Assembly: GCF_000331735.1 (NCBI RefSeq)
Contig: NC_020126.1
Span: 6,637,501-6,701,500 of the forward strand
Direction of reading: 5' to 3'
Source: Myxococcus stipitatus DSM 14675
Lineage (GTDB): Bacteria; Myxococcota; Myxococcia; Myxococcales; Myxococcaceae
DNA length: 64,000 nucleotides
The notes under the pieces are model-generated. The model was not told the DNA's origin and did no database searches. It saw only the letters and a program-made list of their open reading frames with translations. The translations under genes and the position numbers were made by a program. Positions 51,033 through 60,282 of the stretch are shown here, piece after piece (the first letter of the stretch is position 1; each line of letters begins with the position of its first letter).

Positions 51033-52412
51033 ATGAATATCTCCCAGACGAAGAAGGCAATGGTGGCGCTGGTCGCCGCGCTCGGACTGAGCGGCTGCGG
51101 CAGCATGGAAATCGGGGACCTCAACAACCCCAGCCTGGATGACTTCAGGAACAACCCCACCGAGTCCGGCGTCAACAGCGCCGCCACGGGCCTCATCATC
51201 GGCCACCGCGCGAACGTGTCCCCGCCGAACGGCTACGTCGCGCAGTTGGGTGTCATCGGGCGCGAGGCCTACGTCTTCGACCCGGCGGACCCTCGCGCCA
51301 TCGACGAGATGCTCGGCCCCATCATGGACCCGGGTGGCGGCGCCTACGGCGGCAACCACTGGGCGGCGCCCTACGCCAACATCCGCAACGCCAACACGCT
51401 GCTGGCGGCGCTGGACAGGGTCGGGGCGCGTCCGAGCGACCCGGAGAAGGAAGGCATCCGGGGCTTCGCGAAGACGCTCATGGCGCTGGACTTCCTGGTC
51501 ATCATCAACACCCGGGACACCAACGGCGCGCCCATCGACGTGGACCGGCCGCTGGGTCAGCTGGCCCCCATCGAGGGCAAGGAGGCGGTGCTCAACCACA
51601 TCCTCAAGCTGCTGGATGAGGGAAACAGCCACCTGGCCAATGCCGGAGGGGCGTTCTCCTTCCGCCTGAGCACGGGCTTCCGGGGCTTCGAGACGCCCGC
51701 GGCGTTCCGGAAGTTCAACCGCGCGGTGCGGGCGCGCGCGTCCGTGTACGCGGGCAAGCACGAGGAGGCCCTGGCGGCGCTGAGTGAGTCCTTCATCAGC
51801 GCGAACGCTCCGGCCGATGAGGCCTCGAAGGCGGCGACGCTCGCGTCCCTGAGCGTCGGCGTGTACCACGTGTTCCGCCCGTCCTCGGGTGACACGGACA
51901 ACGGCCTCGTCTCCCGCAACGTCTACGCGCACCCCTCTCTGGAGGCCGACGCCGAGAAGAACGGGACCGAGGTGGCCGATGATCGCTTCAAGCGCAAGGT
52001 GGCCAAGCTGGCGGAGGCCGCCACGGGCGGAGGCGGCCGGCTGTCGACGGACCTGCGCTTCTCGCTCTACCCCACCGCCGACACCTCGATTCCCATCATC
52101 CGCAACGAGGAGCTCATCCTCCTGCGGGCGGAGGCCAACATCGGGCTGCGCAACTTCGGCCCCGCGGCGGAGGACATCAACTACATCCGCACCCGCTCCG
52201 GCCGCCTGCCGGAGAAGGCGCTCACCGAGGCGACCATCGTCGACGCGCTCCTGTACGAGCGGCGCTACTCCCTGATGTTCGAGGGTGGCCACCGGTGGCT
52301 CGACATGCGTCGCTTCGGGCGGCTGGACACGCTTCCGCGCAACCTGAGCCCGGACTTCCCGCCGCACCCGTGGTTCCCCATTCCGGTCGCTGAAATCGAC
52401 AGCCGGAAGTAG
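51033..52412 (+). CDS. SusD/RagB-type lipoprotein
   Basis: The 459-residue lipoprotein has a signal peptide with lipobox LSGC (Cys about residue 22). It carries the SusD fold features LNNPSLDDF, NIRNANTLLAAL, and TPR-like helices. The C-terminal RNEELILLRAEANIGL ... EDINYIRTRSGRLPE ... LLYERRYSLMFEGGHRWLDMRRFG is the classic RagB/SusD end. SusD caps the SusC barrel and captures substrate. The gene starts four bases after the SusC-like stop, with TAAGG just before the ATG, so it is translated from the same message. No glycoside hydrolase lies next to it. Confidence 0.92.
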   Translation: MNISQTKKAMVALVAALGLSGCGSMEIGDLNNPSLDDFRNNPTESGVNSAATGLIIGHRANVSPPNGYVAQLGVIGREAYVFDPADPRAIDEMLGPIMDPGGGAYGGNHWAAPYANIRNANTLLAALDRVGARPSDPEKEGIRGFAKTLMALDFLVIINTRDTNGAPIDVDRPLGQLAPIEGKEAVLNHILKLLDEGNSHLANAGGAFSFRLSTGFRGFETPAAFRKFNRAVRARASVYAGKHEEALAALSESFISANAPADEASKAATLASLSVGVYHVFRPSSGDTDNGLVSRNVYAHPSLEADAEKNGTEVADDRFKRKVAKLAEAATGGGGRLSTDLRFSLYPTADTSIPIIRNEELILLRAEANIGLRNFGPAAEDINYIRTRSGRLPEKALTEATIVDALLYERRYSLMFEGGHRWLDMRRFGRLDTLPRNLSPDFPPHPWFPIPVAEIDSRK

Positions 52413-52419
52413 CTCACCC

Positions 52420-52452
52420 CGGGGCCTCCAAGGTTCAACCTTGGAGGCCCCG
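52420..52452. terminator. Bidirectional terminator between susD-like and dehydrogenase genes
   Basis: A perfect inverted repeat with 16-base arms on each side of one centre base (CGGGGCCTCCAAGGTT and its complement). It lies seven bases past the susD-like stop and nine bases before the end of the convergent dehydrogenase gene. A T/C-rich tail follows on the plus strand. Confidence 0.85.
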
Positions 52453-52461
52453 TCGTCTGTC

Positions 52462-53352
52462 TCACCGAGGCCCGGGCAGGCCGGCGCGCTCCGCGACGAG
52501 CGCCCCCAAGGCGGACCAGTCCAGGTCCCCGTGCCCTTGAGCCACGCCCCCCAGGTACTGGTCCCGCACGAGGCTGGCCAGCGGCATGGGCACCTCCGCC
52601 GCGCGCGCCGCCTCCAGCACCAGCCCCACGTCCTTGAGCCCCAACCGCATGGCGAAGCCCGCGGGCGAGTACTTCTCGTCGGCGATGGCCTGGGCGTAGC
52701 GCTCGAAGATGGGCGAGCGCGCGAAGACGTTCTGGAACAGCTCCATGAACTGCCGCGGCTCGATGCCGGACTTGCGCGTGAAGGCGAACGCCTCCGCGAG
52801 CGTCTCCAGCATCGCCGCGATGAGGAAGTTGCCGGACAGCTTCGCCACGTTGGCCAGCGACGCCTGCTCACCGAGCACCGTCAGCCCCCGCCCCAGGGCC
52901 TCCAGCGCGGGCCGGCAGCGCTCCACGTCCGCCTTCGCGCCCGCGGCCAGCACCCAGAGCTGCTTCGCGTCAGCGGCCTCGGGCCGGCCGAACACGGGCG
53001 AGGAGACATAGCCCTGCCCCGCGCTCGCGTGGGCATCCGTCAGCTTCTGGGAGAGCGCCACGGAGATGGTGCTCGAGGAGACGTGCACCGCGCCCTTCGC
53101 CAGCCCCTCGATGATGCCTCGAGGCCCCAGCGCCACCGCCTCCGCCGCGCGGTCATCCGCGAGCATGCTGAAGACGACCTCCGCGCCCTTGGCCGCCTCC
53201 GCGGGCGTGGCCGCCACGCGGGCGCCTTTCTGGACCAAGGGCTCGGCTCTCGCGGCGGTGCGGTTCCACACCACGACCTCATGCCCCGCGGCGAGCAAGT
53301 TCTTCGCCATGGGCAAGCCCATATTGCCCAGTCCCACGAACCCCAGCTTCAT
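52462..53352 (-). CDS. 3-hydroxyisobutyrate dehydrogenase family oxidoreductase
   Basis: The 296-residue protein begins KLGFVGLGNMGLPMAKNLLAAGHEVVVWNRT, a Rossmann dinucleotide fold with GxGxxG. The catalytic-type motif KLSGNFLIAAMLETLAEAFAF carries the conserved Lys in the C-terminal helical domain, and the substrate-loop segment is SPVFGRPEAA. The Arg in VVWNRT after strand 2 suggests NADP. The group includes glyoxylate/succinic-semialdehyde reductases and tartronate reductases as well as 3-hydroxyisobutyrate dehydrogenases, so the substrate is not fixed. CAGGAG four bases before the ATG decides the start. Confidence 0.88.
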   Translation of the reverse strand: MKLGFVGLGNMGLPMAKNLLAAGHEVVVWNRTAARAEPLVQKGARVAATPAEAAKGAEVVFSMLADDRAAEAVALGPRGIIEGLAKGAVHVSSSTISVALSQKLTDAHASAGQGYVSSPVFGRPEAADAKQLWVLAAGAKADVERCRPALEALGRGLTVLGEQASLANVAKLSGNFLIAAMLETLAEAFAFTRKSGIEPRQFMELFQNVFARSPIFERYAQAIADEKYSPAGFAMRLGLKDVGLVLEAARAAEVPMPLASLVRDQYLGGVAQGHGDLDWSALGALVAERAGLPGPR

Positions 53353-53453
53353 GTCGCGCTCCTGTCCCTTTGGGTCCGCGCCAACGTGCGCGCGCGGCCC
53401 AGGCGACACAAGCGCTCCGGGGGCACGCGTCCGGCAGCGGACGCTCGCCGTTA

Positions 53454-55181
53454 CTAAGAACGCTCCTCGGAGATATCCAGGTGTTCAAAAGCGCGGCCGA
53501 GCCAGAACACGCCGAACACCACCTCCCCCAGCAGCACCGCCGACGCCGCCGCACCCGCGATGGGAGCGGCCCAGACATCCAGTGCGCCAGCGAGGACGAA
53601 GCCCACCAGGCTCCCCACGATCACCGCGGGCAACAACCCCACCAGCGACACCACCAGCGAGCCCATCAGCGTCACCAGGCGCTGCCCCAGCGCCTCGATG
53701 CCCCGGGAGCCCCCTGCCCTGTCCGCGGGCACCCACGAGGGGAACAGGACCACCGCCGCGTTCTGCACGAACAGCCCCGCCAGCGCGACCGAGGGCAGCA
53801 CCATCACCAGCGCCAGTCCTCCCGGCCACCACCACGTCACCAGCCACGCGTCCTCCGCGCCAGGGCCACTCACCAGGCCGACGGCCAGCAGGCCCAGTTG
53901 CAGCGCGCCCAGCACCAGCGCGGAGGCCGCCAGCTCCGCGCCCACCACCTGCCAGCCCGCGAGCGGCAACGCGCGCAGCAAGTCCAGCTTGGGCAGGTCC
54001 ATCCGCAGGTCCATGCGAAAGGCGCTCGGCCCCACCACCGCGAGCATCGCCGCCAGCGCCAGCGCCATGGGCCCCAGCACCCGCCGCGTGTCCGTGAAGA
54101 GGCGGACCTCTCCCATCGTCGCCACCACGACGGTGCCCACCAGCAGCGCGGCCAGCACCGACACCATGCCTCCCGCCATCCGCCTGCGGATGATGAGGTT
54201 CTTCCAGATGAGCCCCACCTCGGGACGTCCCCGCGCCGACAACCGGAAGGGCGTCTTCCGCGAGGAGAGCGACACCCCGCGCGCGGGAGCACCTTCTCCC
54301 TGCTGGGCGCGCTCGCGCGTGCGCGTCTCGGCCTGCTCCACCGCGGACTCCTCGAAAGGCACCGCCGCCGCGCGCACCCAGGCGTAGTGCGCCACCAGGA
54401 GCACGCCCACGGGGAGGAGCGCGGAGACGAAGTCCCCGGAGGTCCGCGCGAGAGCGGGCGCCACCAACAGGCGCCCAGGCCACAGCACGATGCCCAACTC
54501 TGGCGTGGCCAGCAGCGCCTGCATCCAGTTCCGCAGGACCCCCTGCGTGCCCACCGTCCTGGGGAATGGGTGTGACTCCAGCGCGGAGAAGCCCGCGAGC
54601 ACCACCCCCGCGAGCACCAGCCCCACCCCGCTCCAGCGAAGCACCTGCCCTCGCGTCCCCCAGGCCAACAGGCGCGTGCGAACGAAGGACGCGGCCGTCG
54701 TGTGCAGGTACAGCGTCCCGAGCGAGAGCCACGCGCCCACGAAGAAGAAGCCCTGCGTCGAGCCCACCAGCCGCCCCACGAACAGGGTCGCGAACAGCGC
54801 GCCCACGCCCGCGCCCATCCAGCCGCGCACCAGCTTGTAGTGCAGCAGCGCGCGCCGTGTGACGGGGGCGGGAAACAGCCGCACCACCTCCGACTCGGAG
54901 AAGGTCAGCGAGGGACGGTCCGGCCCCAGGGTCCACGAGGAGAACACCGTGACGAGCGCGGAGGACACGAGCGACAGCTCCGCGAACAGGCGCACCCCGT
55001 CCGGCACCTGTCTCATGCCGGGCGAGAAGTCCAAGCGCCGCAGGAAGAAGAAGTAGATGTAGCCCAGCCCCACCAGCGCGCCCAGGAGGTAGCGCGGCCT
55101 GCGCAGTCGCTGGAGCTGGACCCTCAAGCGATTGCGCGTGGACGCAAGCCACAGGAAGGCCACCGCGCGCTCGAAGCTCAC
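53454..55181 (-). CDS. ABC transporter membrane protein (putative exporter permease)
   Basis: The 575-residue protein has about twelve membrane helices, with a cytoplasmic loop near the middle (about residues 275-330) rich in Glu, Arg and Ala. The first helix pair is unusual (a Tyr/Phe-rich YIYFFFLRR run). It is translated by overlap (GTGA, four bases) from the ABC ATPase gene just upstream, so it is the paired permease. It resembles ABC-2-type and putative ABC-exporter permeases of unknown substrate. The operon continues from the chemotaxis genes upstream. The exported molecule cannot be told. Confidence 0.78.
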   Translation of the reverse strand: MSFERAVAFLWLASTRNRLRVQLQRLRRPRYLLGALVGLGYIYFFFLRRLDFSPGMRQVPDGVRLFAELSLVSSALVTVFSSWTLGPDRPSLTFSESEVVRLFPAPVTRRALLHYKLVRGWMGAGVGALFATLFVGRLVGSTQGFFFVGAWLSLGTLYLHTTAASFVRTRLLAWGTRGQVLRWSGVGLVLAGVVLAGFSALESHPFPRTVGTQGVLRNWMQALLATPELGIVLWPGRLLVAPALARTSGDFVSALLPVGVLLVAHYAWVRAAAVPFEESAVEQAETRTRERAQQGEGAPARGVSLSSRKTPFRLSARGRPEVGLIWKNLIIRRRMAGGMVSVLAALLVGTVVVATMGEVRLFTDTRRVLGPMALALAAMLAVVGPSAFRMDLRMDLPKLDLLRALPLAGWQVVGAELAASALVLGALQLGLLAVGLVSGPGAEDAWLVTWWWPGGLALVMVLPSVALAGLFVQNAAVVLFPSWVPADRAGGSRGIEALGQRLVTLMGSLVVSLVGLLPAVIVGSLVGFVLAGALDVWAAPIAGAAASAVLLGEVVFGVFWLGRAFEHLDISEERS

Positions 55182-55936
55182 GGGGAGGGCGTCTCCGTCC
55201 TCGCGCCGCTGGTGATGCGCACGAACAGGTCCTCCAGCGACGCATTCGCCGCATCCGGACCGCTCAGCCGCGCCCGAATCGCATCCAGGCTGCCCAGCGC
55301 CATGGCGCGTCCACCGGCAATCACGAGCAGCCGGTGACACAGCTCCTCCACCAGCGGCAACAGGTGCGAGGACAACACCAACGCCGCGCCCTCCTCCGCG
55401 CGCCGGCGCAGCGAGTCCTTCATGCGGCGGATGCCGATGGGGTCCAGGCCCGTGAGCGGCTCGTCCAGGAGGATGAGCTTGGGCGAGTGGAGGAAGCCGC
55501 AGGCGATGGAGAGCTTCTGCTTCATGCCGCGCGACAGCTCGCTCGGCAGCGCCTTCTCCTTGCCCGTCAGCTCCATCTCCTCCAGCAACGCGCGGCCTCG
55601 CGCCTCCCAGTCCTCCACGTTGTAGAGGCGCGCCGTGAAGTTCAGGTGCTCCCACACCGTGAGGTAGTCGAAGAAGCGGGGCTCGTCCGGAAGGAAGGCC
55701 AGCTCCCGCTTCGCCTCCACCGAGTCCTTCGCCAGGTCGTAGCCCGCCACCACCACCCGCCCCGAGGTGGGCGGAAGGATGCCCGCGAGACAGCGCAGCG
55801 TGGACGTCTTGCCCGCACCGTTGGGCCCCACGAGCCCCAGGACCTCTCCCGGAGCGACCGCGAAGGACAGCCCCTGCACGGCCTTCAGCGCGCCGTAGCT
55901 CTTCTCCAGGTTCGCGACTCGAAGGACGAAGTCCAT
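55178..55936 (-). CDS. ABC transporter ATP-binding protein
   Basis: The 252-residue ATPase has Walker A GLVGPNGAGKTST, Q-loop FLPDEPRFFDYLTVWEHL, a signature-like ELSRGMKQKL (LSRGM for LSGGQ), Walker B LILLDEPLTGLD and the switch LSSHLLPLVEEL. The layout and the LSRGM signature are typical of ABC-2 exporters. It energises the adjacent permease. It starts 13 bases after the CheY gene's stop, which suggests one operon. Confidence 0.93.
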   Translation of the reverse strand: MDFVLRVANLEKSYGALKAVQGLSFAVAPGEVLGLVGPNGAGKTSTLRCLAGILPPTSGRVVVAGYDLAKDSVEAKRELAFLPDEPRFFDYLTVWEHLNFTARLYNVEDWEARGRALLEEMELTGKEKALPSELSRGMKQKLSIACGFLHSPKLILLDEPLTGLDPIGIRRMKDSLRRRAEEGAALVLSSHLLPLVEELCHRLLVIAGGRAMALGSLDAIRARLSGPDAANASLEDLFVRITSGARTETPSP

Positions 55937-55949
55937 TCGCGCACGGGCC

Positions 55950-56330
55950 TCAGTCCAGCTTCAACAGGTCGCGCACCGTGTCCATCACCACCTTGGCCTG
56001 CACGGGCTTCACCAGGTACGCGCTCGCGCCCAGGTTCATCGCCCGCTCGCGGTCCGCCGCGGCGCCTTCGGTGGTGATGACGACGATGGGCACGCCCCGA
56101 TGGTCCGTCGCCTGCCGGATGTGGTGGATGAGCTTCAGCCCATCCATCAACGGCATGTTGATGTCGGTGAGCACCAGGTCGAAGCGCCCCTGGGTCAACT
56201 TCTTCAGCCCCTCGGCACCGTCCTGGGCCTCCGTGCAGACCATCCCGCTGATGCGCTGCAGCGCGTACATGATGCTGCGCCGCATGGCCTGCGAGTCGTC
56301 CACCACCAGGGCTCGAATCTGCTGCGTCAT
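55950..56330 (-). CDS. CheY-like single-domain response regulator
   Basis: A 126-residue receiver with an acidic pocket (VVDDS, Asp11-Asp12), phospho-acceptor Asp56 (LVLTDINMP), conserved Thr in VVITTEG and Lys in YLVKP. It has no output domain. It would be phosphorylated by the CheA encoded upstream and pass the signal to a motility or other target. The gene lies 46 bases after cheB and 13 bases before the ABC ATPase gene. Confidence 0.92.
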   Translation of the reverse strand: MTQQIRALVVDDSQAMRRSIMYALQRISGMVCTEAQDGAEGLKKLTQGRFDLVLTDINMPLMDGLKLIHHIRQATDHRGVPIVVITTEGAAADRERAMNLGASAYLVKPVQAKVVMDTVRDLLKLD

Positions 56331-56376
56331 GGCCCGCGCACACTAACACCCAGGGCTCCGCCGCCGCCCGGTGTTC

Positions 56377-57414
56377 TCACCGCCGCTTCCGGGCCCATGC
56401 CGCCAGGGCGGGTCCAATCTCTCCCAGCCGGAGCACCCGCTTCACCGCCCCCGCCGCGACGGCCTCCCCCGGCATGCCGAAGACCACCGCCGTCTCCTCG
56501 GACTCGGCCCAGACCTCGCCGCCCGCGCGCTGAATCTCCCGCGCCCCCTGGGCTCCATCCGCGCCCATCCCCGTCAGCACCACCGCCAGCGCTCGATTGC
56601 CCAGCACCTGAGCCACGCTGGTGAAGAGCCGGTCGACGCTCGGCGCGTACTTGTCCAAGGGCGTGGGGGGCGGGGTGTGCAGCTCCAGGCGAGTGCCTCG
56701 CTCCACCACCACGAGGTGTCGGCCTCCCGGGGCGATGTAGACGTGGCCCGGCTGCACCACATCCCCCTCGCTCGCCTCCGTCACCGTGAACGGGCCGATG
56801 CGGTCCAGCCGCTCCGCGAAGGCCCGGGTGAACTGCGCGGGCATGTGCTGACTCACCAGCACACAAGGTGTCGGCTCCGAGGCGAGCCCCTCCAGGACGC
56901 GCTGCACCGCGGGCGGACCTCCCGTCGACGCGCCCACCGCCACCACCAGCGGAAGCTCCCCCGCCACCGCGAGCGCACGTGCCCCCGGCGACGCGTGACG
57001 CTGTCCGGGCCGCACGTGCAGCGCCGCGTGCACCTTCTCGAGCAGCTCCACGCGCATCTTCTCGAGCTCTTCCTGCGTGCCTCGCGCGGGCTTGGCGATG
57101 AAGTCGAAGGCCCCCAGCTCCAGCGCCTTGAAGACATCCGAGCGGTGCGCGTAGCTGGAGATGACGATGACCGGCGTGGGCGACGTGCGCATCAGGAGCC
57201 GGAGGAACGTGAAGCCCCCCAGCTTGGGCATCTCCAGGTCCAGCGTCACCACGTCCGGCTTCAGCTCCAGGACCTTCTTCAGCCCCTCCTCACCATCCGC
57301 CGCCCGATCGAGGACGCGCACGTCGGGCGTGGACTCCAGCAACCGGGTCAGCGTGTAGCGGTTCTGCGCCGAGTCGTCGACGACCAGCACCGAGACAGGA
57401 GTCCGCTCGCTCAT
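56377..57414 (-). CDS. cheB: Chemotaxis response regulator protein-glutamate methylesterase
   Basis: CheB removes methyl groups from receptors as the adaptation enzyme. The 345-residue protein has a receiver domain (phospho-acceptor Asp59 in TLDLEMP) and a methylesterase domain. The esterase Ser is in VGASTGGP, the His in SQHMPAQFT and the Asp in TGMGADGAQG. The ATG at 57414 overlaps the cheR stop (ATGA, four bases). All catalytic residues are present, so it should be active. Confidence 0.96.
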   Translation of the reverse strand: MSERTPVSVLVVDDSAQNRYTLTRLLESTPDVRVLDRAADGEEGLKKVLELKPDVVTLDLEMPKLGGFTFLRLLMRTSPTPVIVISSYAHRSDVFKALELGAFDFIAKPARGTQEELEKMRVELLEKVHAALHVRPGQRHASPGARALAVAGELPLVVAVGASTGGPPAVQRVLEGLASEPTPCVLVSQHMPAQFTRAFAERLDRIGPFTVTEASEGDVVQPGHVYIAPGGRHLVVVERGTRLELHTPPPTPLDKYAPSVDRLFTSVAQVLGNRALAVVLTGMGADGAQGAREIQRAGGEVWAESEETAVVFGMPGEAVAAGAVKRVLRLGEIGPALAAWARKRR

Positions 57415-58292
57415 CGGGACTCGCTCCCCAGCAGCCCTGGCAGCTCGGGCCGGCGGTACACCAAGTCTCCTCGCAGGTGGACCAGCTCGAAGTCCGCGCC
57501 CAGGTTCAGCAGGTTCTCCGAGTGCCCCAGCAGCAGATATCCTCCAGGCACCAACCGGTCCCGCAGGATGCGCAGCACCTTCCGGCGCGCGGACTGGTCG
57601 AAGTAGATCATCACGTTGCGGCAGAACACCGCGTCCATCTTCGCCACGAGCTGACTGCCCGCTTCGTCCAGCAGGTTGTGGTGGCCGAAGGACACCATCG
57701 CGCGGACCTCGTCGCGCACCCGCACCTTCGCGTGCCCCGTCGGAAGGAAGAAGCGCTCCAGCAGGTCCGCCGACGTGGCGCGCAGCGCGGAGGGTCCGTA
57801 CTCCGCGCGCCGAGCCATCGCCAGCACGCGCCGGGAGATGTCCGTGCCGTAGACCTCCACGTCCCAGTCGTCGAAGCGGCGCTCCTCCTTGAGGAGCATC
57901 GCCAGCGTGTACGCCTCCTCGCCGGAGGAGCAGCCCGCGGACCACAGCCGCAGCCGACGCGTGCGGGCGTTGCGCTTCTCCAGGGTCGGGAGCAGCTCCT
58001 CGCGGAACGCCTTCAGCTGCGAGGGCTCCCGGAAGAAGTACGTCTCGTGCGTCGTGAGGGATTCAACGGCGGCTTCCAGCTCCACGTGCCGGTTGGCGTC
58101 GTAGCGCAGGTAGCGGTGGTACGCGCTGAAGTCCGGGGCACCCAGCACCTCCAGGCGAGGCCACAGGCGCCGCTCCATCACGAACTTCATGTCCTCATGC
58201 ACCAGGATGCCGCAGTGCGAGTACACGTGGTCTCGGAGGAGCCGGAACTCCTCCGCGGACATCTCCGGTCGGCTGTCGTCGAAGCGAGCCAC
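57411..58292 (-). CDS. cheR: Chemotaxis protein methyltransferase
   Basis: CheR methylates receptor glutamates with S-adenosylmethionine. The 293-residue protein has an N-terminal helical domain (FRLLRDHVYSHCGILV) and THETYFFREPSQL. The SAM site is LWSAGCSSGEEAYTLAML and the C-terminal motif is DAVFCRNVMIYFD. The GTG at 58292, five bases after GGGGGA and 13 bases after the HEAT gene, gives the usual length. An ATG at 58262 is a weaker alternative. It is coupled to cheB. Confidence 0.93.
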   Translation of the reverse strand: MARFDDSRPEMSAEEFRLLRDHVYSHCGILVHEDMKFVMERRLWPRLEVLGAPDFSAYHRYLRYDANRHVELEAAVESLTTHETYFFREPSQLKAFREELLPTLEKRNARTRRLRLWSAGCSSGEEAYTLAMLLKEERRFDDWDVEVYGTDISRRVLAMARRAEYGPSALRATSADLLERFFLPTGHAKVRVRDEVRAMVSFGHHNLLDEAGSQLVAKMDAVFCRNVMIYFDQSARRKVLRILRDRLVPGGYLLLGHSENLLNLGADFELVHLRGDLVYRRPELPGLLGSESR

Positions 58293-58305
58293 CCGAGTCC
58301 CCCAC

Positions 58306-60282
58306 TCAGCGCCGCGACAAGCGCGCCACCGCGTCCGCCATCGCCTGCCGGGGCAGCACGTCCGTCTCCGCCTCCAGCGCGCGACGGACCGCCCCCAGGC
58401 ACTCCGCTCCGCCGGACTCCCCCAGCACCCGAGCCGCCGCCGCGCGCACATCCCAATGAGAATGCTCCAACAGCGACACCGCCAGCACCAGCCCCTCCCC
58501 CGACACCGCCGACAACACCGCCTTCACCACCTCCGGGTCGGGATGCTCCGAGGCCTCCCGCAACATGCGCAGCTCCACCAGCCCCAACCGCGACAGCGCC
58601 CGCACCGCCGCCGTCGCCAGCGCACCATCCGGGTGCAGCACCAATGCCTCCAGGTCCGCGGCCCGGTCGCTCGCACCGCTCTCGCCCACCGCCTCCACCG
58701 CCACCCTCCGCACGAAGACATCCTCGTCCTGGAGCGCGGGACGCAACAGGGCCCCCGCGTCCGACCCACCCAGACGGCCCATCGCGCGCACACCCGCCGC
58801 CCGCACGGGTGTCGCCTCGTCCGCGAGCGCGGCGCGCGCCAGTTCCTTCCCCACGCCACCATCCACCTCGCCCGCGACATCCACCGCCGCCGCACGCCAG
58901 CGAGGGTCCACGTCCCTGGCCAGGCGCCGCAGCAACGGCAGCGCGGGTCTGCCTCCCACGCGGGCCAACACCGCCACCGCCGCGGGCGTGGCGCGCCGCT
59001 CCACCGCCTCCTGGAGCGTCGCCACCACTGCGGCCCTGCAACTTCCAGCGAGCACGCCCAGCGCCCGTGTCGCCGCGCCCGCCGTCACCGAATCCCGCAG
59101 CAGGTCGACCAGCGGGCTCGCCGCCTCCGGTGAGCGCGTGCGCCCCAGCGCCCGCACCACCACCCCGCGCAGGTCGTCCTCCGCCCACTCGAGCAACGCG
59201 CACAGCGGCGTGACGGAGCTCGGGTCCACCAGGTCCACCAGCGCCTCGACGGCCGCGGCCCTCGCGGGCACGGACAGCTCCGCCATCGCCGCCAGCAACG
59301 CGCGTCCGCCCTCCAAGCCCAGCCGCCCGAGCGTGGCCAGCACGTCTCGCAACAGCCGGTCCTCGCGCGCCACCTCCGCCACCGGCACCGCCAAGGACGC
59401 GTCGCCCAGCGCGGCGACCGCGACGAGCGCCCCCGCTCGCACCGCGACGTCCTCGGCCTCCAGTGCTCGCGCCAGTCGCTCTCGTGCGTCCGGCAGGCGT
59501 CGCAGCGTGTCTCGGATGACGGCGTCCTGTTCGCCGCGCTGCTCGGGAGCCACCCGCGTCGCCTGCGTTCCCAGCGCGGCGAGCGCGGCCTCGCGCATCG
59601 AGCGGAGCTCCGACCTCAGGCCCCCGCAGAGACGCTCGGTGGCAGCGACCTCGGGAATCAGGCCCAGCACGCGGAACGCACTCCGCCGCAGCCGAGCATC
59701 CTCCAGCAGCGACTCGACCACCGGCAGCGGAGGCGGACGCTCGAGGTTCGCCAGACCCTCCAAGGCGGACAGCCGGAGGAGCGGCTCCGAATCTCCCAGC
59801 AAGCGCTCCAGGGCGCGTGCCGCGTGCTCGCCGCCTACGCGCCCCAGGGACTCCGACACGGACACGCGGACGTTGAGGTCCGCGTCACTCAGCGCATGCA
59901 CCAGCGGGGCCTCGGCTTCATGTCGCCGGAGCTGCCCCAGGATGTCCGCCGCGAACTTGCGCTGGTCGGGGTCCACATGCCCCAGGAGCGTCACCAGCGG
60001 ACCGAGCGCCGCGAGCCCCAGCCCCGCCAACGCCTCCGCCGCCGCGTTGCGTGCGCCCGTCTCGCCCCGCTCGCCCAACACGCTCACCAGCCGCGTGGCC
60101 ACCTGCTCGGACGAAGGCGTGGACAGGCGCTGGAGTCCCTCCGCCGCCGCGTGCCTCACACGCCAGCTCTCGTCATGGAGGCCCGCGATGAGCACCTCGA
60201 CGAGGTTGTCCCCGCGCGGGTCCAGGTCCTGGAGCGCGCGGTAGCGAGCCTCCTCCGCGGGCGAGCCTTGCCGGTAGCTCAT
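58306..60282 (-). CDS. HEAT-repeat protein in chemotaxis operon
   Basis: The 658-residue protein is almost wholly made of about 30-residue helical HEAT/PBS-lyase-type repeats, roughly twenty copies (for example DESWRVRHAAAEGL, SDADLNVRVSVSESLGRV, LEHSHWDVRAAAARVL). There is no signal peptide or membrane helix, so it is cytosolic. It lies inside the che operon, starting with an ATG that overlaps the stop of a 50-residue gene by four bases (ATGA), and cheR follows by 13 bases. It is likely a scaffold for the signalling proteins; this is inference. Some of these genes were historically called HEAT-repeat lyases, but no enzyme motif is seen. Confidence 0.88.
   Translation of the reverse strand: MSYRQGSPAEEARYRALQDLDPRGDNLVEVLIAGLHDESWRVRHAAAEGLQRLSTPSSEQVATRLVSVLGERGETGARNAAAEALAGLGLAALGPLVTLLGHVDPDQRKFAADILGQLRRHEAEAPLVHALSDADLNVRVSVSESLGRVGGEHAARALERLLGDSEPLLRLSALEGLANLERPPPLPVVESLLEDARLRRSAFRVLGLIPEVAATERLCGGLRSELRSMREAALAALGTQATRVAPEQRGEQDAVIRDTLRRLPDARERLARALEAEDVAVRAGALVAVAALGDASLAVPVAEVAREDRLLRDVLATLGRLGLEGGRALLAAMAELSVPARAAAVEALVDLVDPSSVTPLCALLEWAEDDLRGVVVRALGRTRSPEAASPLVDLLRDSVTAGAATRALGVLAGSCRAAVVATLQEAVERRATPAAVAVLARVGGRPALPLLRRLARDVDPRWRAAAVDVAGEVDGGVGKELARAALADEATPVRAAGVRAMGRLGGSDAGALLRPALQDEDVFVRRVAVEAVGESGASDRAADLEALVLHPDGALATAAVRALSRLGLVELRMLREASEHPDPEVVKAVLSAVSGEGLVLAVSLLEHSHWDVRAAAARVLGESGGAECLGAVRRALEAETDVLPRQAMADAVARLSRR

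Noticed and set aside
47945..52412. Calling the SusC/SusD pair a polysaccharide utilization locus
   Set aside because: No carbohydrate-active enzymes, sulfatases or SusR-type regulators lie beside it, so only an uptake pair is supported.
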